A stretch of 64,000 nt of DNA. Source: Kitagawia praeruptora (lineage: Eukaryota > Streptophyta > Magnoliopsida > Apiales > Apiaceae). Made by a program: the position numbers and the translations under genes. Below are positions 1-11,241 of this stretch, in pieces (the stretch's first letter is position 1; each line of letters starts with the position of its first letter). The notes below the pieces were generated by a model. The model did not search any database. It saw only the letters and a list, made by a program, of their open reading frames with translations, and was not told the DNA's origin. The stretch spans positions 123,254,001-123,318,000 of the forward strand of contig CM075350.1 of NCBI GenBank assembly GCA_037693485.1, read 5' to 3'.

Positions 1-517
1 CATCCCATTTTTATGCAGCACGTCTTGTTTAAAGTTGTTTGGTTTTTCGAGCCTTCATTGCTAAATAGTGAATATCACATGATGTATTAGCAATAGAGCG
101 AGGGTTGTCTTTCGGTCTCTCGGATATCGACTTTCGGTCTCTCGGATATTGACAATAATTAATGCTACTCAGTAGCATTCAGAAACATGTATTTGATATT
201 TCATGCTCTGTCAGGCAGGAATTTCTTGCAAAAGCTAAGGGGTTTAGGCTGTTTGGTGATGTGAGAACACTTTGCCATGGCAAATGGTCAGATTTCTTTT
301 CATGCATACAATTGTAAGATATAATTTATATTCATAAAAGGGAACTGAATCATTAATAGCAGAAATCAAATTATATCAACATTTTCATAGAGATAACTAT
401 AGCTTCACGAAGCTTCAAATGTTAAAACTATCATTCTATCAACGCATTTTGGAAAACCCAAGGGAAAAAAATATGGTAAAATCACCTTCAAGCTGTCAAT
501 AACATTAAGTCTTCCCT

Positions 518-2118
518 TCAAACTTTGCTAAGATACTTCTGCAATTCACCATTCTCAACAGCATTTTGAAGATCTGAAAAACACAAGCAACATTCAAAAT
601 TCCTTTTTTAATAAATGAAGAGTAATGGTAGAACAACTTACAAAAAAAATGTATACATATGCAATATGAGGTATAGAGTTGAGAGCTAACCATCAGAACC
701 ACCGATATGCTTCCCATTCACAAATACTTGAGGGACAGTGCGGCGACCGACAAGATCTAGAAGTTCGTTCTGAATTTGATTTCCATCTTCTCGAAGATCA
801 AGCTCCACAACAAAAGGCTGCTCATTTAGTTCACTGAATATGCGCTTTGTACGCAGACAATACCTGATTCAAAACAAAAAATTAAGAGAGAGGTATGCAC
901 ACATTCACAAATATATATACACACATTGAAGGATTGAGGGATAGAGAGAGAGGGGGGGGGGGGGGAGCTAAAATCCGCTTCTTTTAACTTACACACTGAG
1001 AAGATAACTGAGCTAAATTTAGGGATGTAAACGTGACGAAGCGAACCGATTAACTATGTGTTTGTGTTCGTCTCTTTTGACTTTAAAATTTGAACTCAAA
1101 TGCGAGCATTTTGAAAATGACAGTGGGTTTGGCTCATCACGTATTATTTAAAGCCAACCATAAGAGCAAAAAGTAATTCAGTACATTGTAAAATTTGAAC
1201 CATAAGTACTAAATGATCCTCATAGGAAGACATGTAATTTGAGACCATGCAATAACGATCTCTATTGCACATTATGATTCAACTCGGTGAAATGTTGATT
1301 CCCTAAGAAATTTCGACGAATAGGTGAGGCGAGAAAATTGGGTCAATGAAAATAGGTAAATCGAAAAAAGTGTCAAGAAGTTTGCTCTTGATACCGATTG
1401 ATGAAGGACGAGTAGAGGAAAATGGTTTTAAACAGGAGATGGGCTAAACTAGAGCTCAAAACCTCGCAATTCTCTTAATGGGCTAAATTAAATTAGCAAC
1501 ATAAGTAATAATAACAATCTTTAATTTATATAAATACTGGCAATGTTGCATTGCACAGACTCTACATGTACTTGTACTAATTATGTATACATGGTACTGT
1601 CTCGTCGTCAAAGTGAATGAACCGGCTTCCCTAACTTTCTGTTGGACACGTCACATGACTACTGCCAGCTTGGACTACTGCCAGCTGTAAATATTTGTAG
1701 TTAGTTAGAGTAAGAGATTTTCCCGCCTACTTGGCTTGTATTTAAACTCTTGTACTTGTTCATTTCTGATTAACAGACTTAATACAATTTGTACAGTTCT
1801 TCTTCTTTCTTCTGCAACTCTTGTACTTGTACTAATTCTACTTGTTCTTTCTCTTTTGTTTTCCTATCATTGAGACTGATTCTTTGATCTGTGCGTAATT
1901 TTCACTTGTTTTGAGGTTAATCTGTGGTGTACTTATACTTGTGGTTGCGTATATTAGCCTTATTTCATAAAACTCTCATTTTCTCACAGTGCACACATTG
2001 TGTTTGTGAAAATTCCTCTTTCAATTTTATTGAATTTCTTCAAATTGAGTCTGTCATGACTACTAATAACATCATTCCTGGTTATAATACCGCAAATATC
2101 AACACAAATTCACTACTA

Positions 2119-2158
<40 letters not shown>

Positions 2159-2501
2159 GAGAGGACTAAAGCTCGAGTACAACAACTTATTCGAATAAAA
2201 TCAGAGTACTAGTAAATAATTAGCAGCACAATTCAATTAAAAGATCCAATTAGCAAAAAGAATCATGATCAGTTTTTCTATATATAAATGAGAGAGAGAG
2301 AGAGAGAGAGAGGACTAACGGGCAATAGGATTTAGAGAAGACAGTAATCTTGTTGGAGTAGATAGAATTATGAACAAAAGCTGAAACAGAATTAGAAGCT
2401 AGGGCTAATTTTGGTGCGTTTCCCAATATCAAAATCAGTGCCAAGCTTATACTAGCAAAATTTAGCTTCATCAATACATCTTTTCTCGACATCGTTGTCA
2501 T
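518..2501 (-). CDS. GRXC3/C4: CPYC-type glutaredoxin, C3/C4 class, three exons
   Basis: Thiol-disulfide oxidoreductase of the glutathione system. Exons are 2501-2320, 863-691 and 573-518; both introns (2319-864 and 690-574) begin GT and end AG, and the splice phases fit. The product is 136 residues, close to the usual length of plant GRX C3/C4. Residues 13-35 form a hydrophobic leader, so entry into the secretory pathway is likely. The active site CPYC lies at residues 60-63, split by intron 1 after the second base of the Pro codon. The TVP cis-proline motif is at 103-105 and the glutathione-binding GGSDD at 115-119. The start at 2501 was chosen because a TATA box lies about 145 bp upstream and the family length fits; the frame is open further upstream to 2687, and an internal Met lies at 2492. 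No defect is visible. Whether it is C3 or C4 cannot be decided here. Confidence 0.9.
952..965. repeat. Poly-G run (14 bases) in glutaredoxin intron 1
   Basis: An uninterrupted run of 14 G on the plus strand preceded by short GA repeats, within intron 1 close to the acceptor at 864. It is C-rich in the transcript, so it may serve as part of the pyrimidine-rich region before the acceptor. Confidence 0.85.
1640..2122 (+). mobile_element. Possible Copia 5' LTR/leader remnant inside glutaredoxin intron 1
   Basis: The stretch has the look of a Copia LTR: a TG start near 1641, a TATA-like TATTTAAA near 1739-1747, then a pyrimidine-rich tract and a leader. It ends with a short ATG-initiated reading frame at 2056 rich in Asn, Thr and Ile, like the first residues of some Copia gag proteins. 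No primer-binding site, matching second LTR or target duplication was found. It may simply be intron sequence. Confidence 0.28.
2123..2155. repeat. (GA)n microsatellite in glutaredoxin intron 1
   Basis: About 16 GA units followed by a G-rich tail. A second GA tract lies at 2290-2312, eight bases from the intron donor (2319-2318). Confidence 0.95.
2290..2312. repeat. (GA)n microsatellite beside the intron 1 donor
   Basis: About 11 GA units, read as a CT tract in the transcript just downstream of the exon 1 donor GTTAGT. Length variation here could touch splicing, though nothing in the sequence proves that. Confidence 0.95.
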
Positions 2502-2643
2502 CGCCGACGATTTTATAATTGCCGTTAATTCAGAATTTCCGGTGTCTACAGAAGAAGAGTAGCTCGCGGATTTGTTGAAACTAGTTAGTTGGTGGTTTGG
2601 TTTGGGTAATTGATTAGAATTGTATCGGGCTGGGCGTTCCCTG

Positions 2644-2651
2644 ATTTTATA
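2644..2651 (-). promoter_or_regulatory. Probable TATA box of the glutaredoxin gene
   Basis: Reads TATAAAAT on the minus strand, about 145 bp upstream of the chosen ATG. This would put the transcription start near 2615. A MULE insertion begins about 100 bp further upstream, so only a short stretch of native promoter remains next to the gene. Confidence 0.45.
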
Positions 2652-2750
2652 AATTGCGGGACACGAAAGCCCGGTCAAACAAAACATTTTTAAAACCGGG
2701 GTTCGATTGGAGTGACGGAAACGTTAAAAATACTTCCCCGGCCTCCCAAG

Positions 2751-4597
2751 GGGTTAGAGCAAGTCCAACAATGTCCTAAATTGATGTCTTTAACTAAAAT
2801 TTAGGGCATTTGGGAAAAAATATGTTCCAACAATGTCTTCGTGGTGCCTTAAAACACTAAGACATTCATCTCATGCCCTATTTTTAGGACACCACTAATC
2901 ATGCCTTATTTCATTTTTTATCAATAAAAAAATCCACTTTCCTCCTTTTCTTCCCTTCTTTTATCAAATATATTATTATTTTAATAATAAGGCACAAGGA
3001 TAAGGCATATTGTTGGAATTGATACATAAAAATAATGTCTTAAATCACTAGGACACTAATTTTTATAATATTTATAGGGCATAATGTAGGACATTGTTGG
3101 ACTTGCTCTTAATTGGCTATTTATATAACTTTACTCGTACTCAACTTGCAGTTGGGTAATCGAACTCAAAAAGCTTGCAGTCAACTCATCAAAGTAATTA
3201 AAACTTGCAATTGGGTAATTGCCGTCAACTCCAAGAGTAACGTCCGTTACGAAAAAATGACGTGGTGCATTGATGTGTAAAAGATTATATACGTAATGTG
3301 CTGAGGTGTTAAAATATTTTTTACTTTCCTATTTTCTAACCCCCACCTATCTTCCCCATTTTTCTTCCTCTCCCCATACGTCAAATCTCTCTCTCTCTCT
3401 CTTCAAAATCTATCTCCCTTTCTTATTTGTCCCTCTCTCCCCCATTTCACCCAAATCACATCAAATCTCTCTCCTCTTATCTCTCTCGTTTTCAATCTGT
3501 TCGTTTCTCTCTCCCATGTCTTTCTCTTCCACCATTTTTTTCCCTTCCTTTTCTTCTTCTCCGATTGCCGCCACGCTGTCTAGAACACCACCACGCTGAT
3601 TTCGAAGACAAACAGCTAGCCTCGTGTGTGTGGTCCTTCCTTTTTGCCGATTAACAACAGGAAATCATCGAAGGAGAGATGCGCGAGTTGAAGGCATGAG
3701 AAGGGGGAGGTGAGAGAGATGGGGTAGGCGCCGGAGTTAGGTGGACGTGACGGAGAAGAAGAGCAGTGGCAGTATTTGGGGTCGGAGAAAGAACGGCGGG
3801 AGGTAGAGGGAAACAGAAGGGCGGCGGAGAGGAACTTTGAGATGGCCGAAAAACTCGTATGTTTACTCGGTAGTTGGATATGAGATTATAAATATGTCAT
3901 TCAAATGATAAGGATGAGACCAACGATTTGTAGTTAATTTTCTGGGTTGTTTTCTTACTCGCCGGATTTTCTTGGAGTTTGCCGGTTTCCTCTCGATTTT
4001 GGACGATTATTGAATGTTTTGGTTTGATTGTAATTGTGTCATAGTTGTTATGAGATGTAGAGTTAAAGTATGATCTAAACCTATTGATTTGGGGTAGAAT
4101 TGAGGTTGTTGAGGTAAACTGAGTTTGAAGAAAGAGGAAGGGGTGAACGGAGAAGATGGGTGTGGCGGTGGCTGTTGTTGGTCGGAGGAGATCGAAGAGG
4201 AGATGGGGTGGTGACGGACGGTGGAGTGGTTGGGGAGGTAGGTGAACGGATGTGGGTTTGAGGTGGGTTGAAGGTGGGCGGTGAAATGGGTAGTTAGATT
4301 GAGGGATAGTTGTTTATAGAAAAAAAAGGTTAATTTTAAATGATTTTTTAAAACCTATGTGGCATCTGATTTGTCAAATGTGAGGGAAGAGAAATGTTTA
4401 TGTGGCAGCTTATGTGTACAAAATTAACGGACCTCCGTTAAAAGTCAACAAAAATTAACGGCCGTGCAAGTTTTTAATAGTTTAGTTATGAAATTGCAAG
4501 CTTTAATTAGTTTTATAACGTTAATGTAAGTTTTTTGAGTTCGATTACCCAACTGCAAGTTGAGTACGAGTTGAGTTATGAATTTGCCAATTAACCC
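2751..4597. mobile_element. Non-autonomous MULE with long terminal inverted repeats
   Basis: The ends are inverted repeats of roughly 150 bp. The left end (about 3112-3250 after removing the nested MITE) and the right end (about 4440-4597) both carry ACTCGTACTCAACTTGCAG followed by TTGGGTAATCGAACTC. Flanks are a 10-bp duplication with one mismatch: GCCTCCCAAG at 2741-2750 and GCCTCGCAAG at 4598-4607, the size expected for Mutator-like elements. No transposase is encoded. The interior has a pyrimidine-rich stretch (3306-3600) and a purine/GC-rich stretch (3660-3850, 4130-4290) that could be captured host DNA, but no gene is recognisable. It lies about 240 bp upstream of the glutaredoxin ATG. 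Confidence 0.8.
2757..3108. mobile_element. Tourist/PIF-Harbinger-like MITE
   Basis: 352 bp with perfect 22-bp terminal inverted repeats beginning GAGCAAGTCCAACAATGTCC, flanked by the 3-bp duplication TTA (2754-2756 and 3109-3111), which is typical of PIF/Harbinger MITEs. Removing it restores the left tip of the surrounding MULE (GGGTTAATTGGC), so it inserted into the outermost bases of that element's inverted repeat. Confidence 0.88.
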
Positions 4598-4607
4598 GCC
4601 TCGCAAG

Positions 4608-5785
4608 TCATACACACAGCTGCACTCTACTATTCCTTCTCTCCCATTCATTTCATTACAATTTTTTTCACTAAAAAGTATAGTTCCATAACTTATTTTT
4701 AAATTTTTTTTATAAAGATTTAACATACCTATTTTTATAAAAATAAATTACATAATTAAATGCACCTTAAAATGCGTGTCACGTCCCCATCCCTCAATGA
4801 TAACAATTGAATGAGACTGAATGAGTAATATTTAATAACCTTTATTACTTAAAAACTACCTCACCTAAATTAAAACAAGGGTAGTAGTGGAGTACTAAGT
4901 TGTAGACAAATTAATGGCATCTTTTTTTTTTTTTTAAAGAAATGGCATTTTTAATTCGCATGCAAATATGTATGTAGGTGAAGTTCAATATTATTATTAA
5001 AAAATTGTTAATTATATTTGTGATACAAAAGTATTTGGGAAATATTTTGTGTCTCTAGCATTTTTAATTTTTAAGGAAACTTGTCACTTGTGAGTTTTAT
5101 GAGTGTCTTTGCAAAAATATTTACATTAATATATCTTTATATAAAAGAGGATACGCGATAGATTAGATTACGCTTATCAGATCAATCTCTAACATATTTT
5201 TCTAATTTTCTTAGAGTTTTTCAAATTTAAACATTAATAATAAAATTAATTTAACATATTTGAAATAAAAGAGACCTACAAACTTATTAAAAAAAGAATT
5301 CGCTAAGATTAGAGAAATAAGAACAATTATGTGCAATTAGCCAATTATACAATAAAAATGTACAATTATACATCTCTAATCATTTACCACTTAACTTATG
5401 TCCTTAATTTCATGTTTAAATCATATCTTATTTTATTTCATCAATTTAAATAAAAAATCATAACTAACTTATTGCCATATATACAATAACTAAATTTTTA
5501 ATGATGATTGTATCAAAATATAAAATATTGATTATCGTTGGTTGTCTAAAGATATAGTTTAGTTTAATCATGCATTAATGAAATCCTTAATTGTTAAATC
5601 CTTAATTGTTAGCATATTATTTGATATCTTTATCGTCAAATATCTCTATACACCTATAAATTAACTTAGCTCATGAATTCACCACTCCACTCAGTTCTTA
5701 TAGAATTTAACACATAAATATAACTATTTATTTTAGCCAAGGTAATACTTAACAATCAAGTAACAATATGATTTTATTGACACAT
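4608..5785. other. AT-rich intergenic DNA, no gene seen
   Basis: Low-complexity AT-rich sequence with many stops in all frames. A TTTATATAAAAGAGGATACG stretch near 5136 resembles some Helitron 5' tips, but no partner end was found. It probably includes the former distal promoter region of the glutaredoxin gene, displaced by the MULE. Confidence 0.6.
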
Positions 5786-7019
5786 TGTTGAAGCATGATG
5801 TAACACAATGTAATAATGTAATCGATAACTTAACACCGATGAAAGACAGATAACTAACAAAGACAAATGAAGCACAGGAATCAAGAAGACATGGATACAT
5901 GACAAATACGAAGAATCAGAATATTATATATAACCTTGAAGTCTATTGCAAAACACTGAAAGAAGTTCATTCATATGATCATGCCTCAATGAACAATAAA
6001 GAACAACGACTTTTAGGGTTTCATATGTATCGATTCAGTTGAAGTGTCATCAATGATTCTAGTGAAATGAAGCGAAGGAACATCTCAAGAATTGACCGTT
6101 GATATCAAGACGAAAGCAAGGATAATTCGAATCAAGTGTTCGTTACCTGTGAACCAGACCAGAGCACTAGGTGTCAACACACAATGAGAAGAATTATAAT
6201 TGCAAGCAAAGAATCAGTGACAAAGTCAAAGTCAAGCCAAGTCAAACCTCTACTCAAATTAAATCAAGCAGCAAAGTTAAATCAAGTCAAGATTGGAATC
6301 AATCTTGAAGATTTAATTAGAAACTAAGTTTCTATAAGTCAAAATGCTGGCATACAAGGAAACTCCTTGATAGGCCGCACTTTAGAATATAATCTTTATA
6401 TTCTAAGTAGAGAGTCTCTAAAGTGCGGGCACACTCTAGGATAAGAGTAGAGCCGCACTTTAGATTACTTTAGTTTAATAAAGAATGAAAAATGGCTAAG
6501 GTTTAAGCTAAAGTGTGGGCTCACTCTTGTTATAGAGTATGGCCGCACTTTAGAAGATTAAATCTTTAATTCTTTAGTTAATAAACTAAAGTGTGGCCAT
6601 ACATGGTAATCCCTTGTATAGCCGCACCTTAGTTTAATTCCTTTGAAAATCTAAGTCTACATAAAAGTGAATCTCAGCAGATGAAAAACTAGTCTTGCAC
6701 AATAAAAACAAGTTCATCTAGTGTATCTATCATTCTCTCTCCGTAAACACAATTCAGTTCATATCAATTTGAGAGATTGTAAACGAGTGATTGTAAGATT
6801 TATTGAAGCACAGAAACGATTGTTACTGTGAGTGTAGCAACCCCTCTGGGATTTATTAATACAAAGATATTTCCCCGAATTTGTGTTCTTGAGTTTGTTC
6901 ATATATGTATTTATATCTATATCTACACAACTAAGAATCAAATTCTTATTCCGCGAATTATTGATAAAGCTATACGACATATTCAACCCCCCCCTTATAT
7001 GTTGATATTGGACCTAACA
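5786..7019 (+). repeat. 5' LTR of Copia-0
   Basis: Ends in GGACCTAACA immediately before an initiator-Met-tRNA-type primer-binding site. The 3' portion has the C-rich tract (6987-6994) shared with other SIRE-like LTRs in this window. The start is placed at TGTTGAAGC (5786) because it is a TG; TGTTAGC at 5608 is a possible alternative, since the second LTR needed to decide is missing. Three tandem hairpins lie inside it (6418-6632). Confidence 0.6.
6418..6632. repeat. Three tandem hairpins in the Copia-0 LTR
   Basis: Each unit begins CTAAAGTGYGG and ends CCGCACYTTAG, its inverted complement: 6418-6463, 6508-6553 and 6586-6632. The arms also pair further in (for example ACTCT with AGAGT in the first), leaving a small loop. 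Units repeat every 78-90 bp. A fourth, half-degenerate unit precedes them (right arm 6374-6384). Confidence 0.85.
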
Positions 7020-7021
7020 AT

Positions 7022-7034
7022 TGGTATCAGAGCT
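7022..7034 (+). promoter_or_regulatory. Primer-binding site of Copia-0 (initiator Met tRNA type)
   Basis: TGGTATCAGAGCT two bases after the LTR end, the usual plant Copia primer-binding sequence complementary to the 3' end of initiator methionine tRNA. Confidence 0.9.
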
Positions 7035-7227
7035 AATTGATTGACGATACAAATCAAGATCCGGAGTCAAAAATTAGTTTGGAAAAATCATTTAATTTTT
7101 TAATTTTAAAAAATATTCAATTTCGAATTTTTGGAATTAAATAATTAAATTTGATTTTGGTTAATTTTTTTTAAATCTTCAAAAATATTCAGTTTGAATT
7201 TTTGAATTTTTAATAAATTTATTTATC

Positions 7228-9257
7228 ATGGGTTCACAAAAGATTGGCAGCATCAAAGTTCCTCAATTCGACAAAGAAAACCATAATCTATGGAAGAAGA
7301 AAATGACTCTGTTTATTAAGGCTTCAAATCCTATGTACATGAGTATTCTTCATACTGGTCCACATATACCAAAGCAGACTATACTAGCAAGTGTAGCTGA
7401 AGATGGTACAAAAGTTCCAGAAATGTTAGTGGATAAAGAAGTGAAAGACTACACATCCACTGATTTTGAAAATATTGATTTGGACACAACTCTGCAACTG
7501 ATTATAGTGGATTCTATGGATCCTATAATGAGTCAACAAATTATTAGTTGTGATAGCGCAAAGCATATGTGGGATACTATACAGCTGATAATGGAAGGAA
7601 CTGAGGAAGTGAAGGAAAATAGACTGGATATCCTTACTTCTCAATATGAAGCGTTTAAGTCTACCCCTGGAGAGAGCATCACAAGTGTATATCAAAGATA
7701 CCACAAGTTGCTAAATGAGCTCAGCATTCAGGGAAAGGTTTATCCTCTGAGAGAGACAAACAGGAAATTCATGCTAACACTGCCTCATCAGGTGGAGCAC
7801 AAGGCATCTTCAATAAGGGAAAGAGATGATTTCAAAACAATGTCTCTTGAAAATCTGTATGAAAAATTGAAGACCAAATGAGATGGAGCAAGACCAAAGG
7901 GGAATCATCTATGGCCCCGGGACAGTCGACAACAAGAATTTCACTTTAGCAAAAACTACTGCTCTTGTGGCAAAAGAACCAGAGAATGAAGAAGCGAAGA
8001 ATGATTCACAGGGATCTGGAAAGCTAGAAACTATTGAAGCAGAATTAGCTTCATTAATCCTAATGCTGATGATGATGATGATTATTATACTCTTGAGGAG
8101 TTAGATCTGCTGGAGGATAGGTCTATGGCGTACTTAGCTGGAAAGTTTAGTCACATTCGATTCAGAAGGAACCCTAAGCATAAATTTAGATTCTCTAAAC
8201 CAAGTTTCCAGAAGAGTGGATCAAGCTCAGGGTATGATTCTAAGCCGGGCTACAAAAATTCAACAATGGTTGACAAGAGTAAGATCAGGTGCTACAAGTG
8301 TAATGATCTCGGGCATTTTACATCAGAATGCAGAAAGCCTTCGCAAGCAAGTCGAAAGGCAAGTTCGTATGACAAGAAGAGTTCATGGTCAAGTTCACTT
8401 TCTTACAGTGACTTGAAGAGAGAAAATGAAAAGTTGAAACAGAATATGGAAGCAATGATTGCTAAGCATAAAGGAAGAGCCCACGTTGCTGAATGGAAGA
8501 GCTGGGATGATACAGATTCTGAAGATAAAGAGGAAGCTGCAAATTTTGCATTAATGGAAAATTCATCAGAGGAATTTCCTCGTACATCTCAGGTACCAAT
8601 TCTAAAAACCATTGATATGACTAATGATGAATATAAGAAAACTGTGCAGAAATTAACAGAAGAAGTATTAAGTATTCATCAATATCTAGTAATCTCTGAA
8701 AATGAATGTGCTAGATTAACTAGAAAACTTAGCATCTTTGAAAAGAAAAATGAGGAGCTAGAACTAGTTGTTGTTACTCCAGAAGAATTAAAACAGGGAA
8801 ATGCATTTTTAGAGAACGAGGTCAAAAACTATGATAAGCTGGAAATTATTCTTAGGAATCAGAAAGCTGAATTAGAATTGAAGCTTAAGGCTATTCATAA
8901 ATCTGCTGTTGTTGCTAAAGAAATTTTTGATCAACATGAAGTAAAACAGAATATAGGCATAGGGTTTGACTATAGTAAGAAGCAAGGAAAACAACCTATG
9001 TTCATTATAGGAGAAAATAAGGTTGATAAAGAAAATGTTCCCCACGTGCTTAAAAATGTAGAGAACCCTGTCTTTAAGGAGTCTGTCTCTGAACCTCTAA
9101 ATGTTGTAGAGCTTGTAATTAAAGAACAATTACGAGTAGAGGATGAGAAGAAAAAGAAAGAAGAGAAGAAGGAAGAAAGAAAAACTTAATCCCCTAAGCT
9201 GTCAGTAAAAACAGAAAAACCTAAAACTGACATAGGAAAAGGTTCAGAAAAGAAAAG
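7228..9257 (+). pseudogene. gag: Copia-0 gag, 5' part, frameshifted
   Basis: Capsid/nucleocapsid precursor of a SIRE-like Copia element. The start MGSQKIGSIKVPQFDKEN opens the Copia gag (UBN2-type) domain, followed by a zinc knuckle CYKCNDLGHFTSEC at about 8290-8332 and a coiled-coil region. The frame is broken by a shift near 7880, another near 8050 (in a GATGATGAT run), and a TAA at 9187-9189. It is cut at 9257 by element X and resumes at 39981. Confidence 0.85.
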
Positions 9258-9639
9258 TGTTAGGTCTCGTAAAAGGACTAATTTAAGCTAGAAGGGGGGT
9301 TGAATAGCTTAATATCCAAATTAAAAATTATTATGGCGTTTTAAAATAATATTCCCTTTTTAAAACTTTTACCGAGTCGTTATGCAGTTTATAAGTGCAG
9401 AAATAAAAGAAAAGGAAAGAAAATACCACACAGGAGATTTTATCCTGGTTCGCGATGGCGCAACCCCTAATGGATTCGCTCACCCCTACTCAAGTCCCCA
9501 AGCTCCTCTCCGAACTCGAGATTTTCCCTTAAAAATAACTCGCTCCTTTAGTAGGCGGGAAAGCCTTTACAACCTTACAAATATTGGTCTTGGTGCGTAT
9601 CTACCCGACACCACCTCACAATAAATGAAAAAATAAATA

Positions 9640-9905
9640 CAAGACTTATCTTGGACCGTAACTCCCCGTTACTCCCTCAAAGTCGTTGTAAAAACCTACA
9701 CAACTTATCTTAGACAGCAACTCCCCGCTACTTCTTCAAAGTTGATGTAGAACCCTTGTGTAGACTATGAATCCTTAGCTTTTGCCAGTCTTGGGTCTTA
9801 GATGAAAGGTCTTGGGTCTTTCCTCTTCTTCACGGTGCAAAGGCCACTAACTCCCCGCTAGTGCCTAGGACTTGGGTCTTAGAACGAGAATCACCTCACT
9901 TTAAC
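9640..9905. repeat. Short degenerate direct repeats in element X
   Basis: A roughly 60-bp unit containing CTTATCTTRGAC and ACTCCCCGYTACT occurs at about 9640-9700 and 9703-9762, with a third shortened ACTCCCCGCTA at about 9850. The phrase CTTGGGTCTTAG also recurs three times between 9780 and 9880. No coding function is seen. Confidence 0.6.
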
Positions 9906-11241
9906 TTCACCTCACTGCAAGAGTTAGAATACAATATCTACGAAACAAAACCTTAATGTAAAAAGAGTTTGGACTTGAATGTCCGAGAATAACTTTAATA
10001 TTCTTGTACGAATATTAAGTGTGTTAAGATCTATAAGCTTTACTTGCTTATGACTTAGTGTGTATTCTTATATTTGATATGACTTGTAAATCGAAGAATA
10101 CTTTTAATACAATATTCCGTTTAATGAAATTTAATTATATCTCGGAGTTTGCAAATATTGATTAATTCCTTTAAGCTCGTAGGCTTATAATGATTTTAAT
10201 CGTATACTTTTGTTCGACTTTTATAAAGATCGAAGTATACTTGAAAATTACTTCGTAGTTGACAAAATGTCTATTTTGAAGTAATGTATATATCAAACCC
10301 TTGTTTAAGCTTTTGTAGCTTTAAGGATGTTTGATAAATAACTTCTCGTTCGATGTAGTCTTATTTTGGACTAATCGTATATATATATAATTGAACGAGA
10401 GTTTAACAATATAACTTTAACGTTTTGCACTTGTAATACGATTTGGCCAGTTTTAACACCACACACAATTATAACTCACACGTGCAGAAAAGTAGCTCGC
10501 TTATCTATAGGATAAAACGAGGACCGCTATTATGCTTTAAAATAGTGCGAGAAATAAAATCACTCACAAGTGTGAGGACGAGAATAAAAAGTGCGGAAAA
10601 TATAAACGGCTTTCGCCACGCTATTATGAGTTTAAATTAAGCACACCACACAATAATAATATATATAATATAAGCTTTAAAGATCTTCTTCCCACGAAAC
10701 ACTAGAGGTGATAGATGAGAATTAAATCAAGCCTTAGCACGGTTATATATATATTACAACAATAAATGGCCAAAATTAGTGCGTTAAAGTATTAATAAAA
10801 ACCTTTTGATATAAGAGCATATAGAGATGAAAAGATGAAGGTTAAGAGCTCTTATATTCAAAATAAAATATGGTCGGTTAAGACTCGGATAAGAAGCTAA
10901 AATATTACAACTTTTGGAGATGATAGGAAAGTTCACCGAAAAAATTCGCCGGAGGTTCGGCCGGATTTTGGTACGTTGGACGAACTTGGACACCCCTTCG
11001 GGAGGCCGGATAGTAGTGGTAGAGGAGCTTGCTTTGTGGGAGAGAGCTTGGTTGAAGGAACTAAGCTTGAATAATCAAAAACCTTGAATATATGAAGATA
11101 TATTGAAGAGAGAGAAGGTTTTTGAGATGAATTGGGTGTAGAGAGTGTTTGGATATATTGAGAGAGCTTCCACTTGTAAAATCCCAGCAATTCTTTGGCT
11201 CTTTAGCTTTAGAAAAATGGTTGGGGGAATGGGTTAATTTA

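Noticed and set aside
2690..2715. tRNA B-box-like GGTTCGATTGG
   Set aside because: No A box or cloverleaf could be formed around it.
3306..3654. Open frames in the pyrimidine-rich interior of the MULE
   Set aside because: Composition is CT-repeat-driven (Ser/Leu/Phe/Pro only), two frames are open at once, and there is no recognisable domain.
5131..5785. Helitron starting at the TTTATATAAAAGAGGATACG stretch
   Set aside because: No CTRR hairpin end was found before the Copia-0 LTR, and the resemblance is to a low-complexity motif.
6372..6632. CRISPR-like regular repeats
   Set aside because: Units are inverted-repeat hairpins within an LTR of a eukaryotic retroelement, with only three copies and no associated genes.
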